The notes: generated by a model from the letters alone, not told the origin. DNA of 64,000 nucleotides from an uncultured Hyphomicrobium sp. (GCF_902826555.1 NZ_CADEFI010000003.1:121000-184999); one strand, 5' to 3'; shown: positions 28,672-38,527, numbered from the stretch's first letter. Made by a program: numbers and translations.

Positions 28672-29865
28672 TCACGCCATGTAGTGGGCGACGACGGCGA
28701 TGTAGAAGGCGAGCGTAGCCAGGTAGCCGGCGACCAGCCAGTTGCGGCCCGAGGGCGTGATGGGCTCCGCGCGCCGCTTCGTCTTTCCCGACCGCAAGAG
28801 CATGGGTGCCGTCAGCACGAGAAGCGCCGTCAACACATACCATTCGAGATAGACCGAGGCCCCGACACCCAGGATCAGGGCCAGCATGTTGATGATCGCA
28901 ACGATGTCCGGATCCGAGCTCGAGAGCGCCGAGTCGAGGACATGGCCGCCGTCGAGCGGCAGGACCGGCGCCAAGTTGATACCGTTGAGAATGGCGCTGA
29001 CGAGGGCCAAATGCTGGAACAGCGGCTCGCCGGAGAGGGCCGCGGCGAAGACGAAAGCCCCGGTCGTGATGAGGCTGAAGCCCGGGCCCATCAGTGCCAC
29101 GAAGCCGCGCTCCGCTTCGCTCCTGTGAGGGGCAGCAGATACCGCGACGCCCCCGAAAAATGGAATGAAATAAATGCCTTGCACCGGAAGTCCGACCCAA
29201 CGCATGGCGACGGCGTGGCCGGCCTCGTGGATGAGCAAGAGCACGAGGAGCATGGCTGCAAACATCCAATCGAAGAGATAGATGAAGCTCGCGTAGGTGA
29301 GAGCACCGGTGAGAAGCGCGGAGAAGATCTTGCTCGTGGGCCGCGCTGGCGCGCCGGCGAGCGCCTCGCAATGGTCGCGCAGGCGGCGCCCATTGTGGCG
29401 GGCCCCGAGCGGGATGAGAACGCGGCCGAGGAAGTTGTCGTGCGTGAGCTCGTGCACCGTGGTCAGCACCGTGCTGTCGCTCTTGTCCTCGAATTTGCAG
29501 CCGACGAAGTAGTCCCGCCCGAGCGCGATGCTGGGAGCGCTGCCTTCTTTCAGGACCTCGATCAGGAGCGCCTCCTGCGGCCTGCTTTCGATTTGCCGAT
29601 AGGCCATCGGAACGACCATCTCGCCGTAGCTCACCGTGCCCTCGTAAACATCCGAGGTGCCGGGGCGGAGCGCCGTCTCGATCTCCATGCGGGGAGGGCC
29701 TTCGAAGACGATCTTGTTGGCCGACGATGCCTGCCAAACGATGGCGCGTGGCGCCCTGATATCGATGGAGGTGACGTAGCTCCGGCGGTGGCGGCGCAGA
29801 AGCGCGTCCACCGTGCCGCGCAACAGGAAAAACAGGCTCCAGAACAGGTCGGCAAGGAAGGTCAT
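28672..29865 (-). CDS. SRPBCC-like domain fused to an M50 (site-2) metalloprotease
   Basis: A 397-residue protein from ATG 29865 (GGAG 9 bases upstream); ATG 29922 would add 19 residues. Residues 1-20 are a hydrophobic anchor, 30-170 resemble a START/SRPBCC helix-grip domain (SYVTSIDIRAPRAIVWQ, VVPMAYRQIE, VHELTHDNFLGRV), and the C-terminal half is a membrane protease. The zinc motif HEAGH is at 213-217 in a helix and NLAPVLPLDGGH at 297-308 supplies the third ligand, as in family M50. About five membrane helices follow the first. Site-2 proteases cut membrane-bound regulators; the soluble domain may bind a lipid or a partner. Substrate unknown. Confidence 0.8.
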   Translation of the reverse strand: MTFLADLFWSLFFLLRGTVDALLRRHRRSYVTSIDIRAPRAIVWQASSANKIVFEGPPRMEIETALRPGTSDVYEGTVSYGEMVVPMAYRQIESRPQEALLIEVLKEGSAPSIALGRDYFVGCKFEDKSDSTVLTTVHELTHDNFLGRVLIPLGARHNGRRLRDHCEALAGAPARPTSKIFSALLTGALTYASFIYLFDWMFAAMLLVLLLIHEAGHAVAMRWVGLPVQGIYFIPFFGGVAVSAAPHRSEAERGFVALMGPGFSLITTGAFVFAAALSGEPLFQHLALVSAILNGINLAPVLPLDGGHVLDSALSSSDPDIVAIINMLALILGVGASVYLEWYVLTALLVLTAPMLLRSGKTKRRAEPITPSGRNWLVAGYLATLAFYIAVVAHYMA

Positions 29866-29966
29866 CGCGCGGCTCTCCGGCTCCGGGCGCTGCAGCAGCC
29901 GGCGCGTCACCCGATAGCTCATGATCAACTCGAAATCGAGCTCAGGTCATGGCGGAGAAAGCGGCA

Positions 29967-30800
29967 TCATTCTGTCACGGCGGGAACAGGCTCACCGGGC
30001 TTGTGGATCGAGAGATCGGCAATCGTCGGGGTGTCGCCGGTGAGCGGGTTCTCGGGATCCCACGCGATGCGCATGGTCTCGAAGCGCGGCTCCTTCGCAT
30101 CGTAGAGCAAGAGGCGGCCGGCCAGGCCCTCACCGACGCCCGTCAGCTCCTTGATCACCTCGGTCGCCTGCAGCGCACCGATCACGCCCACCACGGATCC
30201 GAGGACGCCGACCTCGGAGCAGTTGGGCACCGTGCCCGGCGGCGGGGCCTCAGGAAAGAGGCAGCGGTAGGTGGGATAGGGCTTGCCGTCCGCTGTGTTG
30301 GCGAAGGGCTTCAGGGTGGTGAGATAGCCGTCGAACGGACCGACGGCGGCATGAACGAGCGTGCGGCGCGCGAAATAGCACGCGTCCGAAACGAGGTAGC
30401 GAGTCGCGAAGTTGTCCGATCCGTCGGCAACGATGTCGAAGCGCGAGATGATCTCTGCCGCGTTTCCGGCGTCGAGGCGCGCGCGGAATGTCTCGACCGC
30501 AACATGCGGATTGAGGCGCGCCAGGGTTTCCTCGGCACTCGCCACCTTCGGCGTCCCAACCGACGACGTCGCATGAACGATCTGGCGCTGAAGGTTGTCG
30601 AGCGAGACGTCGTCGTCGTCAATGACGCCGATGGTGCCCACGCCGGCGGCCGCAAGGTAGAGCAGCACCGGACTGCCGAGACCGCCGGCGCCAACCACGA
30701 GCACGCGCGCAGCCTTGAGCTTCGCCTGGCCCTGCCCGCCGATGTCGTGCAGCACGAGGTGGCGCTTGTAGCGTTGAATTTCGTCCGGTGTCAGTGTCAT
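29967..30800 (-). CDS. HesA/MoeB/ThiF-family adenylyltransferase
   Basis: A 277-residue E1-like enzyme that should adenylate the C-terminus of a ubiquitin-like sulfur carrier (MoaD or ThiS type). Motifs: VLVVGAGGLGSPVLLYLAAAGVG, DDDDVSLDNLQRQIVH, and DGSDNFATRYLVSDAC. The putative catalytic Cys lies in VPNCSEVGVLGSVVGVIGALQATE. The CxxC pairs that bind zinc in E. coli MoeB are missing, and there is no C-terminal rhodanese domain. No sulfur carrier or moa gene is adjacent, so moeB versus thiF cannot be decided. ATG 30800. Confidence 0.88.
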   Translation of the reverse strand: MTLTPDEIQRYKRHLVLHDIGGQGQAKLKAARVLVVGAGGLGSPVLLYLAAAGVGTIGVIDDDDVSLDNLQRQIVHATSSVGTPKVASAEETLARLNPHVAVETFRARLDAGNAAEIISRFDIVADGSDNFATRYLVSDACYFARRTLVHAAVGPFDGYLTTLKPFANTADGKPYPTYRCLFPEAPPPGTVPNCSEVGVLGSVVGVIGALQATEVIKELTGVGEGLAGRLLLYDAKEPRFETMRIAWDPENPLTGDTPTIADLSIHKPGEPVPAVTE

Positions 30801-30854
30801 GCGGTTTCCGTCCGGCGGCCTTGTGCCGAAGATGGGAAGTCGCGGGGGGGTCCG

Positions 30855-32690
30855 TCAACCCGGATCGGCGCCTGCCGATGTTGCTCCGGCGGCCTTGCCG
30901 GGCCCGGCGCGCGTTATGGCCGGTGCTGACCAGGGTCCATGAATTTTGAACACATCCTGGGACCCGGCCGAAGGATCCGCCGCCGGGGCCACTGTGACGC
31001 CCGCGACGGAGATCTCGAGATCAACGGCACTGTTGTCGACGTCGACGGCCCCGGACGCGACAATCCTGCGGTCGTTTGTTGCCGCTTCGACGGTGTCAGT
31101 GGTCAAGACGCCTCGAAATGCGGTGAAATTGGCCGTCAAACTGCTCAACGTCGTCGATCCAGCTCCGACCGCCCCCCAGCCCGCGACGGGAGCCGATGCG
31201 GTCGCAGCCGCCGGCAGGGCGGCGAGATCCACGCCGATGCGGCCTCCTTCGCTCATTTCAAGCGACAGCTTGCCCGCAAGCGATTTCTTTACGGCGACTT
31301 CGCTCGATCCGGCTGCGCTGAGGTCGAGCCTGATGTCGCCGGATCCGTCGATCACCGTGGGACCGAAGTACGGAGCAACGACCGTTGCGAGATCGATGTC
31401 GCTCATTTCGGCACGCAGTGTGTAGCGCGGATCGGAGCCTGTCGCATCGACGGTAAACTGGCCTTCACCGCGACCGCCCTGCTCCAGCTCGAGCTCGGCG
31501 AGCTCACCATAAAGCTTGCCGCCCTTGACGGAGAGGCTGGCGGCGCAGCGCCCGAGGCGATCGGGGCCCCGCACCACATTACCGGCCGAGAGGCGGATGT
31601 CGGCATCCATGTCGGTAAGGAACGAGCGCGAGGCGAGACCGGGGATCGGAATGGCCGAAAGCCAGCTCGAGGCCAGCGCGATCGCATAAGGACGCGACGG
31701 GGAGGCATAGTATGGCGCGACGTCGAAGGTGGCGAACGCCAGCGTGCCCTCAAGAGAGGGGCGCTCGGCGCCGAGCTTCATCATGAGCGTTCCCGTCGCG
31801 GCATTGCCGTCGAGGTTGAACTCGGCGTGCTCGAACGAGACCAGCCGCTCCTCAAGCGTGAGCAGGCCCTTGGCGGTGAAGGCGCCGAGACCCGGTCCAT
31901 CGGGCCACGAGGCGCCGAGCCAATCCGCAAAGCCGCGCAAGTCCGAAACGGCAAGCTCGGCGTTCTCGGCTACGATCTGCCCGTGATCGGTCTGCGACAG
32001 GCGGCCATCGAACGAGGCCGTCGCCAGCCCTCCCTTGGCGGAGGCTCGAACCTCGATCGGGGGTGCCGGCGTCCTTTCCGTACGCTCAAAGGCTGCGTCG
32101 ATGTCCAGGCGCTCGCCGCGGTACTCGATCTGCCCTTTGGCGCTCACGAGACCGCGACCGGCGGGCACAATCTCGATGTTGAGGACGCTGATCTCCTCCG
32201 GCGCGCCGCGACCGGTGTCGATGGCAACGGTCGAATCCAGAATGGCGAGACTGCGGAAGTTGAAGCTCGACAGAGACGCCACGACAGGCTGCAGGTCGGC
32301 CGGAGCCGCACCCAGCTCGGCCTTGGCGGGCGATCCCGCGAGGCCCGTCACTCCCGCCCTCCGGTCGACAACCAGCCTGGCGCCGTCGAGGACGAGATCC
32401 GCGCCGCCGCCGAGCACCAAGGTGCGCAAAAGGGCGCCAACCCGGCTTTCGGCAGCGGGGCTCACAAGTGCAACCGTGCCTTTTTCGAGCACGACCGAGG
32501 GCGAAGCAAACAACGACAGAGGCGCATTGATGGTGACGGCATCGCGGGAGTCGGCGCGAACGATGGAGCCGGGTATGGGCTCGCCCCGGCGTGCGCCGAT
32601 TATCACCGGAGCGACGAGCGCAGCTGTAATCGCGCCGAACAATACGGCCACGACAACGAGCGGGCGACGCCTGTCAGCTTTGCCAGTCAT
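30855..32690 (-). CDS. AsmA-family envelope protein
   Basis: A 611-residue protein with one N-terminal membrane helix (RRRPLVVVAVLFGAITAALVAPVIIGAR) and a long beta-rich periplasmic part. The C-terminal third (PYFGPTVIDGSGDIRLDLSAAGSS, SLAGKLSLEMSEGGRIGVDLAAL) matches the AsmA_2 domain. AsmA-type proteins are thought to help move lipids to, or assemble, the outer membrane. Length is typical for alphaproteobacterial AsmA homologues. The moeB-like gene is 54 bases downstream. Start ATG 32690. Confidence 0.85.
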   Translation of the reverse strand: MTGKADRRRPLVVVAVLFGAITAALVAPVIIGARRGEPIPGSIVRADSRDAVTINAPLSLFASPSVVLEKGTVALVSPAAESRVGALLRTLVLGGGADLVLDGARLVVDRRAGVTGLAGSPAKAELGAAPADLQPVVASLSSFNFRSLAILDSTVAIDTGRGAPEEISVLNIEIVPAGRGLVSAKGQIEYRGERLDIDAAFERTERTPAPPIEVRASAKGGLATASFDGRLSQTDHGQIVAENAELAVSDLRGFADWLGASWPDGPGLGAFTAKGLLTLEERLVSFEHAEFNLDGNAATGTLMMKLGAERPSLEGTLAFATFDVAPYYASPSRPYAIALASSWLSAIPIPGLASRSFLTDMDADIRLSAGNVVRGPDRLGRCAASLSVKGGKLYGELAELELEQGGRGEGQFTVDATGSDPRYTLRAEMSDIDLATVVAPYFGPTVIDGSGDIRLDLSAAGSSEVAVKKSLAGKLSLEMSEGGRIGVDLAALPAAATASAPVAGWGAVGAGSTTLSSLTANFTAFRGVLTTDTVEAATNDRRIVASGAVDVDNSAVDLEISVAGVTVAPAADPSAGSQDVFKIHGPWSAPAITRAGPGKAAGATSAGADPG

Positions 32691-33067
32691 AAGACCGCTG
32701 TCCCGCGATGGAGGGTTTCAAAGCGTGAGAGGTTTACTCGAGATGCCGACGGTCCCAGGGGCCGACAACGCTTAATCTTCTTACTGAACGCAATCCGGGT
32801 GCGCAATACATCGCAACGACCAGAATGCGTGTCAGAGCAGCAGAAAAATTCATATCTTCAGATGCATAGGACCTCACTCCCAAATTCGTAGTTGTTCCGC
32901 TCAGTGACGGATTCCCGGAGCAGGAGGCCCTCTACCGCTCGCTCGCAACAAACGGCGAATAAGCGGCGAAAATTCGGCGACATAAAGACGTTGGCCGAAG
33001 CTGAACGTCAGGCAACAAAAAAAGGGCCGCGCGAACGCGGCCCTCGTGTGCAGCACGTGCGGCTCGT
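32691..33067. other. 377-base gap between AsmA and the metal-efflux genes
   Basis: Upstream region of the AsmA gene plus the terminator of the minus-strand gene at 33068. AT content rises near 32835-32890. No coding frame is convincing. The only clear element is the hairpin terminator at 33017-33044. Confidence 0.5.
33017..33044 (-). terminator. Rho-independent terminator of the metal-efflux operon
   Basis: Arms AGGGCCGCG (33023-33031) and CGCGGCCCT (33036-33044) pair perfectly around CGAA. On the minus strand they are followed by a run of seven T (33017-33023). It sits 24 bases after the stop of the gene at 33068. Confidence 0.85.
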
Positions 33068-33472
33068 TCAATCGAGCTTGAAACGCACCTGCTCCGGCTC
33101 GTGACCCGGCATGGTCAGGGAAATCACGACCGTCGTACCCTTGCCGGCATTGAAGCCGCCCGAGCCCTTGAGGCCGTTGCCGCCAGCCGGCGTCAGCGTA
33201 ACCTGCTCGGTCTTGCCGTCGGCAAGTACGGTCGCCGTTGCCTTGGCGGCGCTTGCGTCCTCGGCGTCGCCGTCCTCGTGCGTCACGTAGAGCTCCAGCG
33301 CGCCGCCTTTTGCGACGAGCTCGAGATGATGGTGGCCGGTGTGCTCGACGATGCCGCCGTGCTTGGCGGCGTGGTCGTGCGCCTTTCCGTGGTCATGACC
33401 CTCATCGGCGAGCGCAATGCCCGCTCCAAAGGCCAAGGCCGCCAGCGACAGCGCAAGTTGTCTGATCATCAA
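33068..33472 (-). CDS. small His-rich periplasmic metal-binding protein
   Basis: A 134-residue protein with a signal peptide (MIRQLALSLAALAFGAGIALA). A His-rich segment DEGHDHGKAHDHAAKHGG follows, with HTGHHHLEL and a beta-rich domain that has conserved LELYVTHEDG and MPGHEPEQVRFKLD. It is the last gene of the minus-strand efflux run, 20 bases after the RND pump. It likely binds the pump's metal in the periplasm. The metal (zinc, cobalt, nickel or copper) is not shown by sequence. Confidence 0.75.
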   Translation of the reverse strand: MMIRQLALSLAALAFGAGIALADEGHDHGKAHDHAAKHGGIVEHTGHHHLELVAKGGALELYVTHEDGDAEDASAAKATATVLADGKTEQVTLTPAGGNGLKGSGGFNAGKGTTVVISLTMPGHEPEQVRFKLD

Positions 33473-33492
33473 GGGTCTCCTTTTGTGTTGGA

Positions 33493-36400
33493 CTAGAAAG
33501 CTTCGGCGTGAACTGAGGCGTCCCGCTCCACTGTGAGCCGTTCCAGCGGCTTCCTGCCGAAGAGCAGAAACAGGACCGGCGTGAGGAAGGCGTCGAGCAG
33601 GGTGGCGGTGAAAAGTCCGCCGAAAATGGTGATGGCGACCGGATGCAGGATTTCCTTGCCCGGCTCGTCGGCGCCGATCATCAGCGGAAGCAGTGCGATG
33701 CCGGCGGCGAGCGCCGTCATCAAGACGGGGGTCAACCGCTCGAGGGTTCCGCGAATGATCATCTCGCGGCCGAAGCGCTCGCCCTCGAAGAGCACGAGGT
33801 TGATGTAGTGGCTAATCTTCAGGATGCCGTTGCGGGTGGCGATGCCGGTCAGCGTGATGAAGCCAATGGCGCTCGCGACCGAGAACGGCTGCCCCGCGAT
33901 CCAAAGCGCCGCCACGCTGCCGATCAGCGCCAGCGGCACGTTGCCCATGATGATGAGGGCGAGCGCCGTCGAGCGGTACCGCGTGTAGAGCACCACGAAG
34001 ATGAGCGCCAAAGAGACGGCGGACAGCAGCGCGATGAGGCGCGAGGCCTCCTCTTGAGCCTGGAACTGGCCTTCGAGGCGCGTGAAGTAGCCCTGCGGGA
34101 GCGGAGCGGTTGCGATCTCGGCGCGGATGGCCTCGACGATGCGCGCCATGTCGGAGCCGTCGGTGTTGGCCAGCACGGCGATGCGGCGCCGGCTGTTCTC
34201 GCGCAAGATCTGGTTCGGTCCGTCCGTCTCTATGACCTCGGCCACGTTCTTCAGCGGGATGCGCCCGGCCGGGCTCTCGATCAGCATCTCGCCAAGCGCG
34301 CGCGTCGTGCGGTCGGCGTCCGAGAGGCGCAGCACGACGTCGAAGCGTTTCTGCTGATCGATAATCTCCGAGACGACACGGCCATTGGACAGTGTTTCGA
34401 GCTGCTCCGTGATCGTGCTCGGGTTGAGCCCATAGCGCTTGGCCTTCCCGTAATCGACGCGGACCTGCAGCTCCGGGATGCGGACCTGCTTTTCGGTTTG
34501 AAGATCGACAATGCCGGGAATGCGCCGCAGGCGGTTTTCAATATCGGACGCGAGCGCGCGCAGGGTGTCGAAATCGTCACCGTAGATCTTGAGCGCGATC
34601 TGAGCCCGCACGCCGGAGAGCATGTGATCGAGCCGGTGCGCGATGGGCTGGCCGACGGTGATGGAGGCCGGGAGCACGGACAGGCGCCCACGGACATCGG
34701 CCAGCACGGCCTCACGACTGCGCTCCGACGGGCGCAAATCGACGTCAAGCTCGCTGTTGTGGACGCCCTCGGCGTGCTCGTCGAGCTCGGCGCGCCCCGT
34801 GCGGCGGCCCACCGAATGCACCTCGGGCACCTCGGCTACGATCTTTTCCGCCAATCGCCCGATGCGGTCGGACTCGGCGAGGCTGATGCCCGGCTGCAGG
34901 ATGACGCTGACCAACACCGTGCCCTCGTTGAAAGACGGAAGGAACGCGCGAGGCAACATGATTCCGCCCGCGATCGCCGCCAGCACGGCCACCACCGGCA
35001 TGCCGACGACGAATGCCGGACGCTCGAAGCACCGCTCCAGGCCGCGCTTCTGCCAACGCTTCAGAACACGTACGATCGGGCTTTCGTGCTCGGCCAAATG
35101 CTTCATGCGCGGAATCAGCCAGTAGGCGAGAACCGGCGTGACGGTCATCGAAACGAGGAGGCTCGCCAGAATCGAAACGATGAAGGCGATACCGAGCGGG
35201 GCAAAGAGCCGCCCCTCGATGCCCGACAGCGCGAACAGCGGCAGGAACACAAGCACGATGATGGCCGTGGCGTAGAGGATGCCCGTTCTGACCTCGATTG
35301 ACGCCGCGGCGACGACCTCCTCGATCGGGCGCTTGTCACGGCCGCCCTCCGCGCGGTGAAGCCCTAGCCTTCGATAGATATTCTCGACGTCAACTACGGC
35401 GTCATCGACGAGTGCGCCGATCGCGATCGCAAGGCCGCCGAGCGTCATGGTATTGATCGACAGGTCCATGAACTCGAACACGATGACGGTCGTCAGCACC
35501 GAGAGCGGGATGGCGAGCAACGAGATGAGCGTCGTCTGCCAGTTCAGGAGAAATACGAAGAGCACGACGGCGACGACGACGAGTGCTTCCACCAGCACGC
35601 GCTTCACGTTGTCGATCGATCTCTCGATGAATGTTGCCTGGCGGAACTGAATATCCGTGACGCGCACGCCATCCGGCATGACGCGCTGAAGTTCCGGCAG
35701 CATGGCCTCGATCTCGCGCGTGATGGTCACGGTGTCGGCATTGGGCTGTTTCTGCACGCCGAGAATGACAGCCGGCTTGCCGTTGAGACCTGCGTCGCCG
35801 CGCTTGGTGCGGGCAGCGAAATCGACATCCGCAACCTGGCTCAACGTCACCCCCTGGCCGTTGCGGTACGCGACGACAAGATTGCGCAGATCCTCGATAC
35901 GGGTGGAGCGGCCGATGTTGCGGATCAGGTATTCGCGCGTCTTCTGATCGACAAACCCGCCGCCGGTGTTGACGCCGAACGACTTGATCGCCTGCTCGAT
36001 GGACGCGAAGCTGATGTCGAGGCCGGACATGCGGCGCGGGTCGGGAATGACGCGATATTGGCGCACCTGGCCGCCGATGGGGATCACCTGGGAAACGCCC
36101 GGCACCGTGAGCAGCTGGGGTCGCACGGTGAAATCCGCGATCTCGCGCAGCATCATCGGATCCGCCTTCTCGCTCGACATGGCGATGAGCATGATCTCGC
36201 CCATGACCGACGAGATCGGCCCCATCTGCGCGGATACATTCGGCGGAAGCTGCTCGCGCACGAGCTGCAAGCGCTCGGCGACCTGCTGGCGCGCCAGATA
36301 GATCTCTGCCGACCAGTCGAACTCCACGTAGACGATGGACAGACCGACGCCGGAGACCGAGCGGACGCGCGACACGCCCGCCATGCCGTTCATGGCCGTC

Positions 36401-36609
36401 TCGATGGGAAACGTGACGAGCTGCTCCACTTCTTCCGGCGCGAGACCTTCCGCCTCGGTCATCAGGGTGACGGTCGGCCGGTTCAGGTCCGGGAACACGT
36501 CGACCGGAAGACGGGCAAGCGTCACGAGACCGTAGATGCTCATGGCGATGGCAGCGACGAACACCAGAAGGCGGTTCGCAAGGCTGCCGCGGACAATGGC
36601 GTTGAACAT
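33493..36609 (-). CDS. heavy-metal efflux RND transporter (CusA/CzcA family)
   Basis: A 1038-residue inner-membrane proton/metal antiporter with the twelve-helix RND layout. It opens with MFNAIVRGSLANRLLVFVAAI, and the two periplasmic porter halves run between helices 1-2 and 7-8 (the second from ~555). The helix-4 motif AIGALVDDAVVDVENIYRRL carries the proton-relay Asp pair. This differs from the DFG-xx-VD of CzcA and the VDAA-VMVEN of CusA, so the substrate cannot be named. The gene follows the adaptor gene by 12 bases and is followed by the His-rich protein. No outer-membrane channel is encoded nearby. Confidence 0.93.
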   Translation of the reverse strand: MFNAIVRGSLANRLLVFVAAIAMSIYGLVTLARLPVDVFPDLNRPTVTLMTEAEGLAPEEVEQLVTFPIETAMNGMAGVSRVRSVSGVGLSIVYVEFDWSAEIYLARQQVAERLQLVREQLPPNVSAQMGPISSVMGEIMLIAMSSEKADPMMLREIADFTVRPQLLTVPGVSQVIPIGGQVRQYRVIPDPRRMSGLDISFASIEQAIKSFGVNTGGGFVDQKTREYLIRNIGRSTRIEDLRNLVVAYRNGQGVTLSQVADVDFAARTKRGDAGLNGKPAVILGVQKQPNADTVTITREIEAMLPELQRVMPDGVRVTDIQFRQATFIERSIDNVKRVLVEALVVVAVVLFVFLLNWQTTLISLLAIPLSVLTTVIVFEFMDLSINTMTLGGLAIAIGALVDDAVVDVENIYRRLGLHRAEGGRDKRPIEEVVAAASIEVRTGILYATAIIVLVFLPLFALSGIEGRLFAPLGIAFIVSILASLLVSMTVTPVLAYWLIPRMKHLAEHESPIVRVLKRWQKRGLERCFERPAFVVGMPVVAVLAAIAGGIMLPRAFLPSFNEGTVLVSVILQPGISLAESDRIGRLAEKIVAEVPEVHSVGRRTGRAELDEHAEGVHNSELDVDLRPSERSREAVLADVRGRLSVLPASITVGQPIAHRLDHMLSGVRAQIALKIYGDDFDTLRALASDIENRLRRIPGIVDLQTEKQVRIPELQVRVDYGKAKRYGLNPSTITEQLETLSNGRVVSEIIDQQKRFDVVLRLSDADRTTRALGEMLIESPAGRIPLKNVAEVIETDGPNQILRENSRRRIAVLANTDGSDMARIVEAIRAEIATAPLPQGYFTRLEGQFQAQEEASRLIALLSAVSLALIFVVLYTRYRSTALALIIMGNVPLALIGSVAALWIAGQPFSVASAIGFITLTGIATRNGILKISHYINLVLFEGERFGREMIIRGTLERLTPVLMTALAAGIALLPLMIGADEPGKEILHPVAITIFGGLFTATLLDAFLTPVLFLLFGRKPLERLTVERDASVHAEAF

Positions 36610-36621
36610 GTGCCGTTTCTC

Positions 36622-38361
36622 CTAGCGAACCTGATTGATCAGCTCGGCGGCCCGGATGACGACGCGGTCGGCTTTCTGCAGACCGCTGGTCACCACAACG
36701 CGCTCGCCATCCAGCGGCGCGACGCGCACCGGACGCGGCGCAAAGCGCTCCGGCGCGACCTTGACCCAGACCTGCGGCAGCCCGTTGCCGGCGCGAACGA
36801 TGGCTGCATCCGGCACAATGAAGCCTTCCACGGGCGCGCCATGCTGCACGAGCACCTTTATGGTGCCGCCGATCGTGAGCGACGCGTGGGCGTCGTCGAC
36901 ACGAAACAGGAGCGGCAGGGCCTGCTGGCGAAGGGCAGGGGCGCGGCCGATGAAGGTGAGGGGGATCTTGTGTCCTTCCGCATCGAGAGCGGCGGCGGCG
37001 GAGATCTGGCTTTCATCATCGGTGCCCGGGATGCCGATGGCTTCGATCCAGATGCGCTTCGGATCGACAATCTCGAACAGAGTGTCGCGGGCGCTCACGA
37101 CTTGGCCGGCGCGAACCGTGGCGAGGGAAATGATGCCGGAGACGGGCGCCTTCAGCTCCAAGCGTTCCTCGTTCTTCGGTTCGAGCACGCGCTTCTGCTG
37201 CCGCAAACTCTCGATCTCGGTCTTGGTGTCGTCGATCTCGCGTTGGGGGATGTAATCGCCGGAGATGCGCTCCAGACGCGCGAGCTTCTGCTCGGCGATG
37301 CGCAGCTTGCCTTCGACGTCGGCGGTGACCTGCGCGAGCGTGCCCCGCTCGTAGACGGGCATCGCGGGCGCGAGGTGAGCAAGCACGTCTCCGGCCTCGA
37401 CCTCCTTGCCGACGAAGGACACTTGGCCCTGCGCCAGCTCGATCTGGCCATCCATGGGTGCCTGGACGCGGCCCTCGTGCGCCGGATCGGCGATGATGGT
37501 GCCGACCAGCTCGCTGGCGGCCTGCGCTTTTTCGGGCGCCGCGGGCTGGGTGCGCACCTCAAGAAGGCGCTGCGTCGACTTGGGCATAAACACCTCGCCC
37601 GTCGGCAGCTTGGTCGGTGCCGTGCCGGCAGGCAGGGCGGGCGCGGCCTCGGCGCCATGATCGTGCCCCTCGTGGGCGATGGCCGGCCATGGCAGGACGG
37701 ATGCGACGAACGCTGCGGCAAGCACGATCCCGGCGGCATTCTTCAGCGCTTTCGGGGCCGAAGCCTGCTGCGGCGCGGATTGGGCTTCGGATAGCGGTGC
37801 CGGGTCTTCCCGCCGCGCGGGGCGGAATGCAAATCCGAGAACGAACCCGCCGACGACGAGCGCAAGCGCCAAGAGCCACAATTCGGGACGGGAGACGAGC
37901 GTCGACCACACCGACGTTGTGCCGCCGTGGTCCTCCGCCTCGTCCGGAATCACTAGAACACCTGCCAGCAGGTCCATGGTGCCATCGACGGCGACCGTGA
38001 ACGTGAGAGGCTTCGAGCCCGGCGCGTCCAGCCATTCACCTTCGATCTCGTACGTGCCGTCGCCGATCTCCTTGGCGACAGTTTGCGGGATGCCTTCGCC
38101 CATGACCTCGATCTTGGCGCCGTCGACGGGCTCGTTGGTGGCGCGCCGATCGAGGTAGATGGTGAGGTCATGGCCTTTCGCGATGGCGACCAGCTCGAGA
38201 TCCGAGCTTTCGGCAACGATCCTTGGCGCCGCGGGCGCAGCGGATCCGGCGGGCGGCGCTCCATGGTCGCCTCCGTCGTCGCCGTGTGCGAGAGCGGGTG
38301 TCGAGAGCGCGGCCGCGGCGAGCGCGAAGCCGGCGAAAATGGTCAAGCCCAGACGGGTCAT
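36622..38361 (-). CDS. RND efflux adaptor fused to an N-terminal His-rich periplasmic domain
   Basis: A 579-residue membrane-fusion protein, about 200 residues longer than usual. Order: signal peptide (1-25), His/Ala/Pro stretch, a beta domain ~45-135 (LTIYLDRRATNEPVDGAKIEVMG), a membrane helix ~158-176, and a second hydrophobic segment ~212-230 that looks like an internal signal peptide ending PAIAHEGHDHG. A normal HlyD/CusB-type adaptor follows from ~235: barrel-sandwich VQAPMDGQIELAQGQVSFVGKEVEAGD, coiled coil ~330-385, and beta-barrel. The fusion looks like two secreted proteins joined end to end. First gene of the efflux operon. Confidence 0.88.
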   Translation of the reverse strand: MTRLGLTIFAGFALAAAALSTPALAHGDDGGDHGAPPAGSAAPAAPRIVAESSDLELVAIAKGHDLTIYLDRRATNEPVDGAKIEVMGEGIPQTVAKEIGDGTYEIEGEWLDAPGSKPLTFTVAVDGTMDLLAGVLVIPDEAEDHGGTTSVWSTLVSRPELWLLALALVVGGFVLGFAFRPARREDPAPLSEAQSAPQQASAPKALKNAAGIVLAAAFVASVLPWPAIAHEGHDHGAEAAPALPAGTAPTKLPTGEVFMPKSTQRLLEVRTQPAAPEKAQAASELVGTIIADPAHEGRVQAPMDGQIELAQGQVSFVGKEVEAGDVLAHLAPAMPVYERGTLAQVTADVEGKLRIAEQKLARLERISGDYIPQREIDDTKTEIESLRQQKRVLEPKNEERLELKAPVSGIISLATVRAGQVVSARDTLFEIVDPKRIWIEAIGIPGTDDESQISAAAALDAEGHKIPLTFIGRAPALRQQALPLLFRVDDAHASLTIGGTIKVLVQHGAPVEGFIVPDAAIVRAGNGLPQVWVKVAPERFAPRPVRVAPLDGERVVVTSGLQKADRVVIRAAELINQVR

Positions 38362-38527
38362 GCTGCAAGCCTCGAAATCGAAGGAGACTTCAGCGATCCA
38401 ACAATGGGATGGGAGCTTGCTTCCGGCTCGCGACGCGAGGCGGATGCAGCAAAGCGCTCAAGACCCTGTCAGGTCGCCGATCTTCACGACGCTCCAGCCA
38501 GCACAGAGAGCAAGCGGGAGCGGGAGA

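Noticed and set aside
27599-29737. 712-codon minus-strand frame
   Set aside because: Antisense to the dehydrogenase and out of frame in the SRPBCC-M50 gene; low complexity Arg/Gly/Ala.
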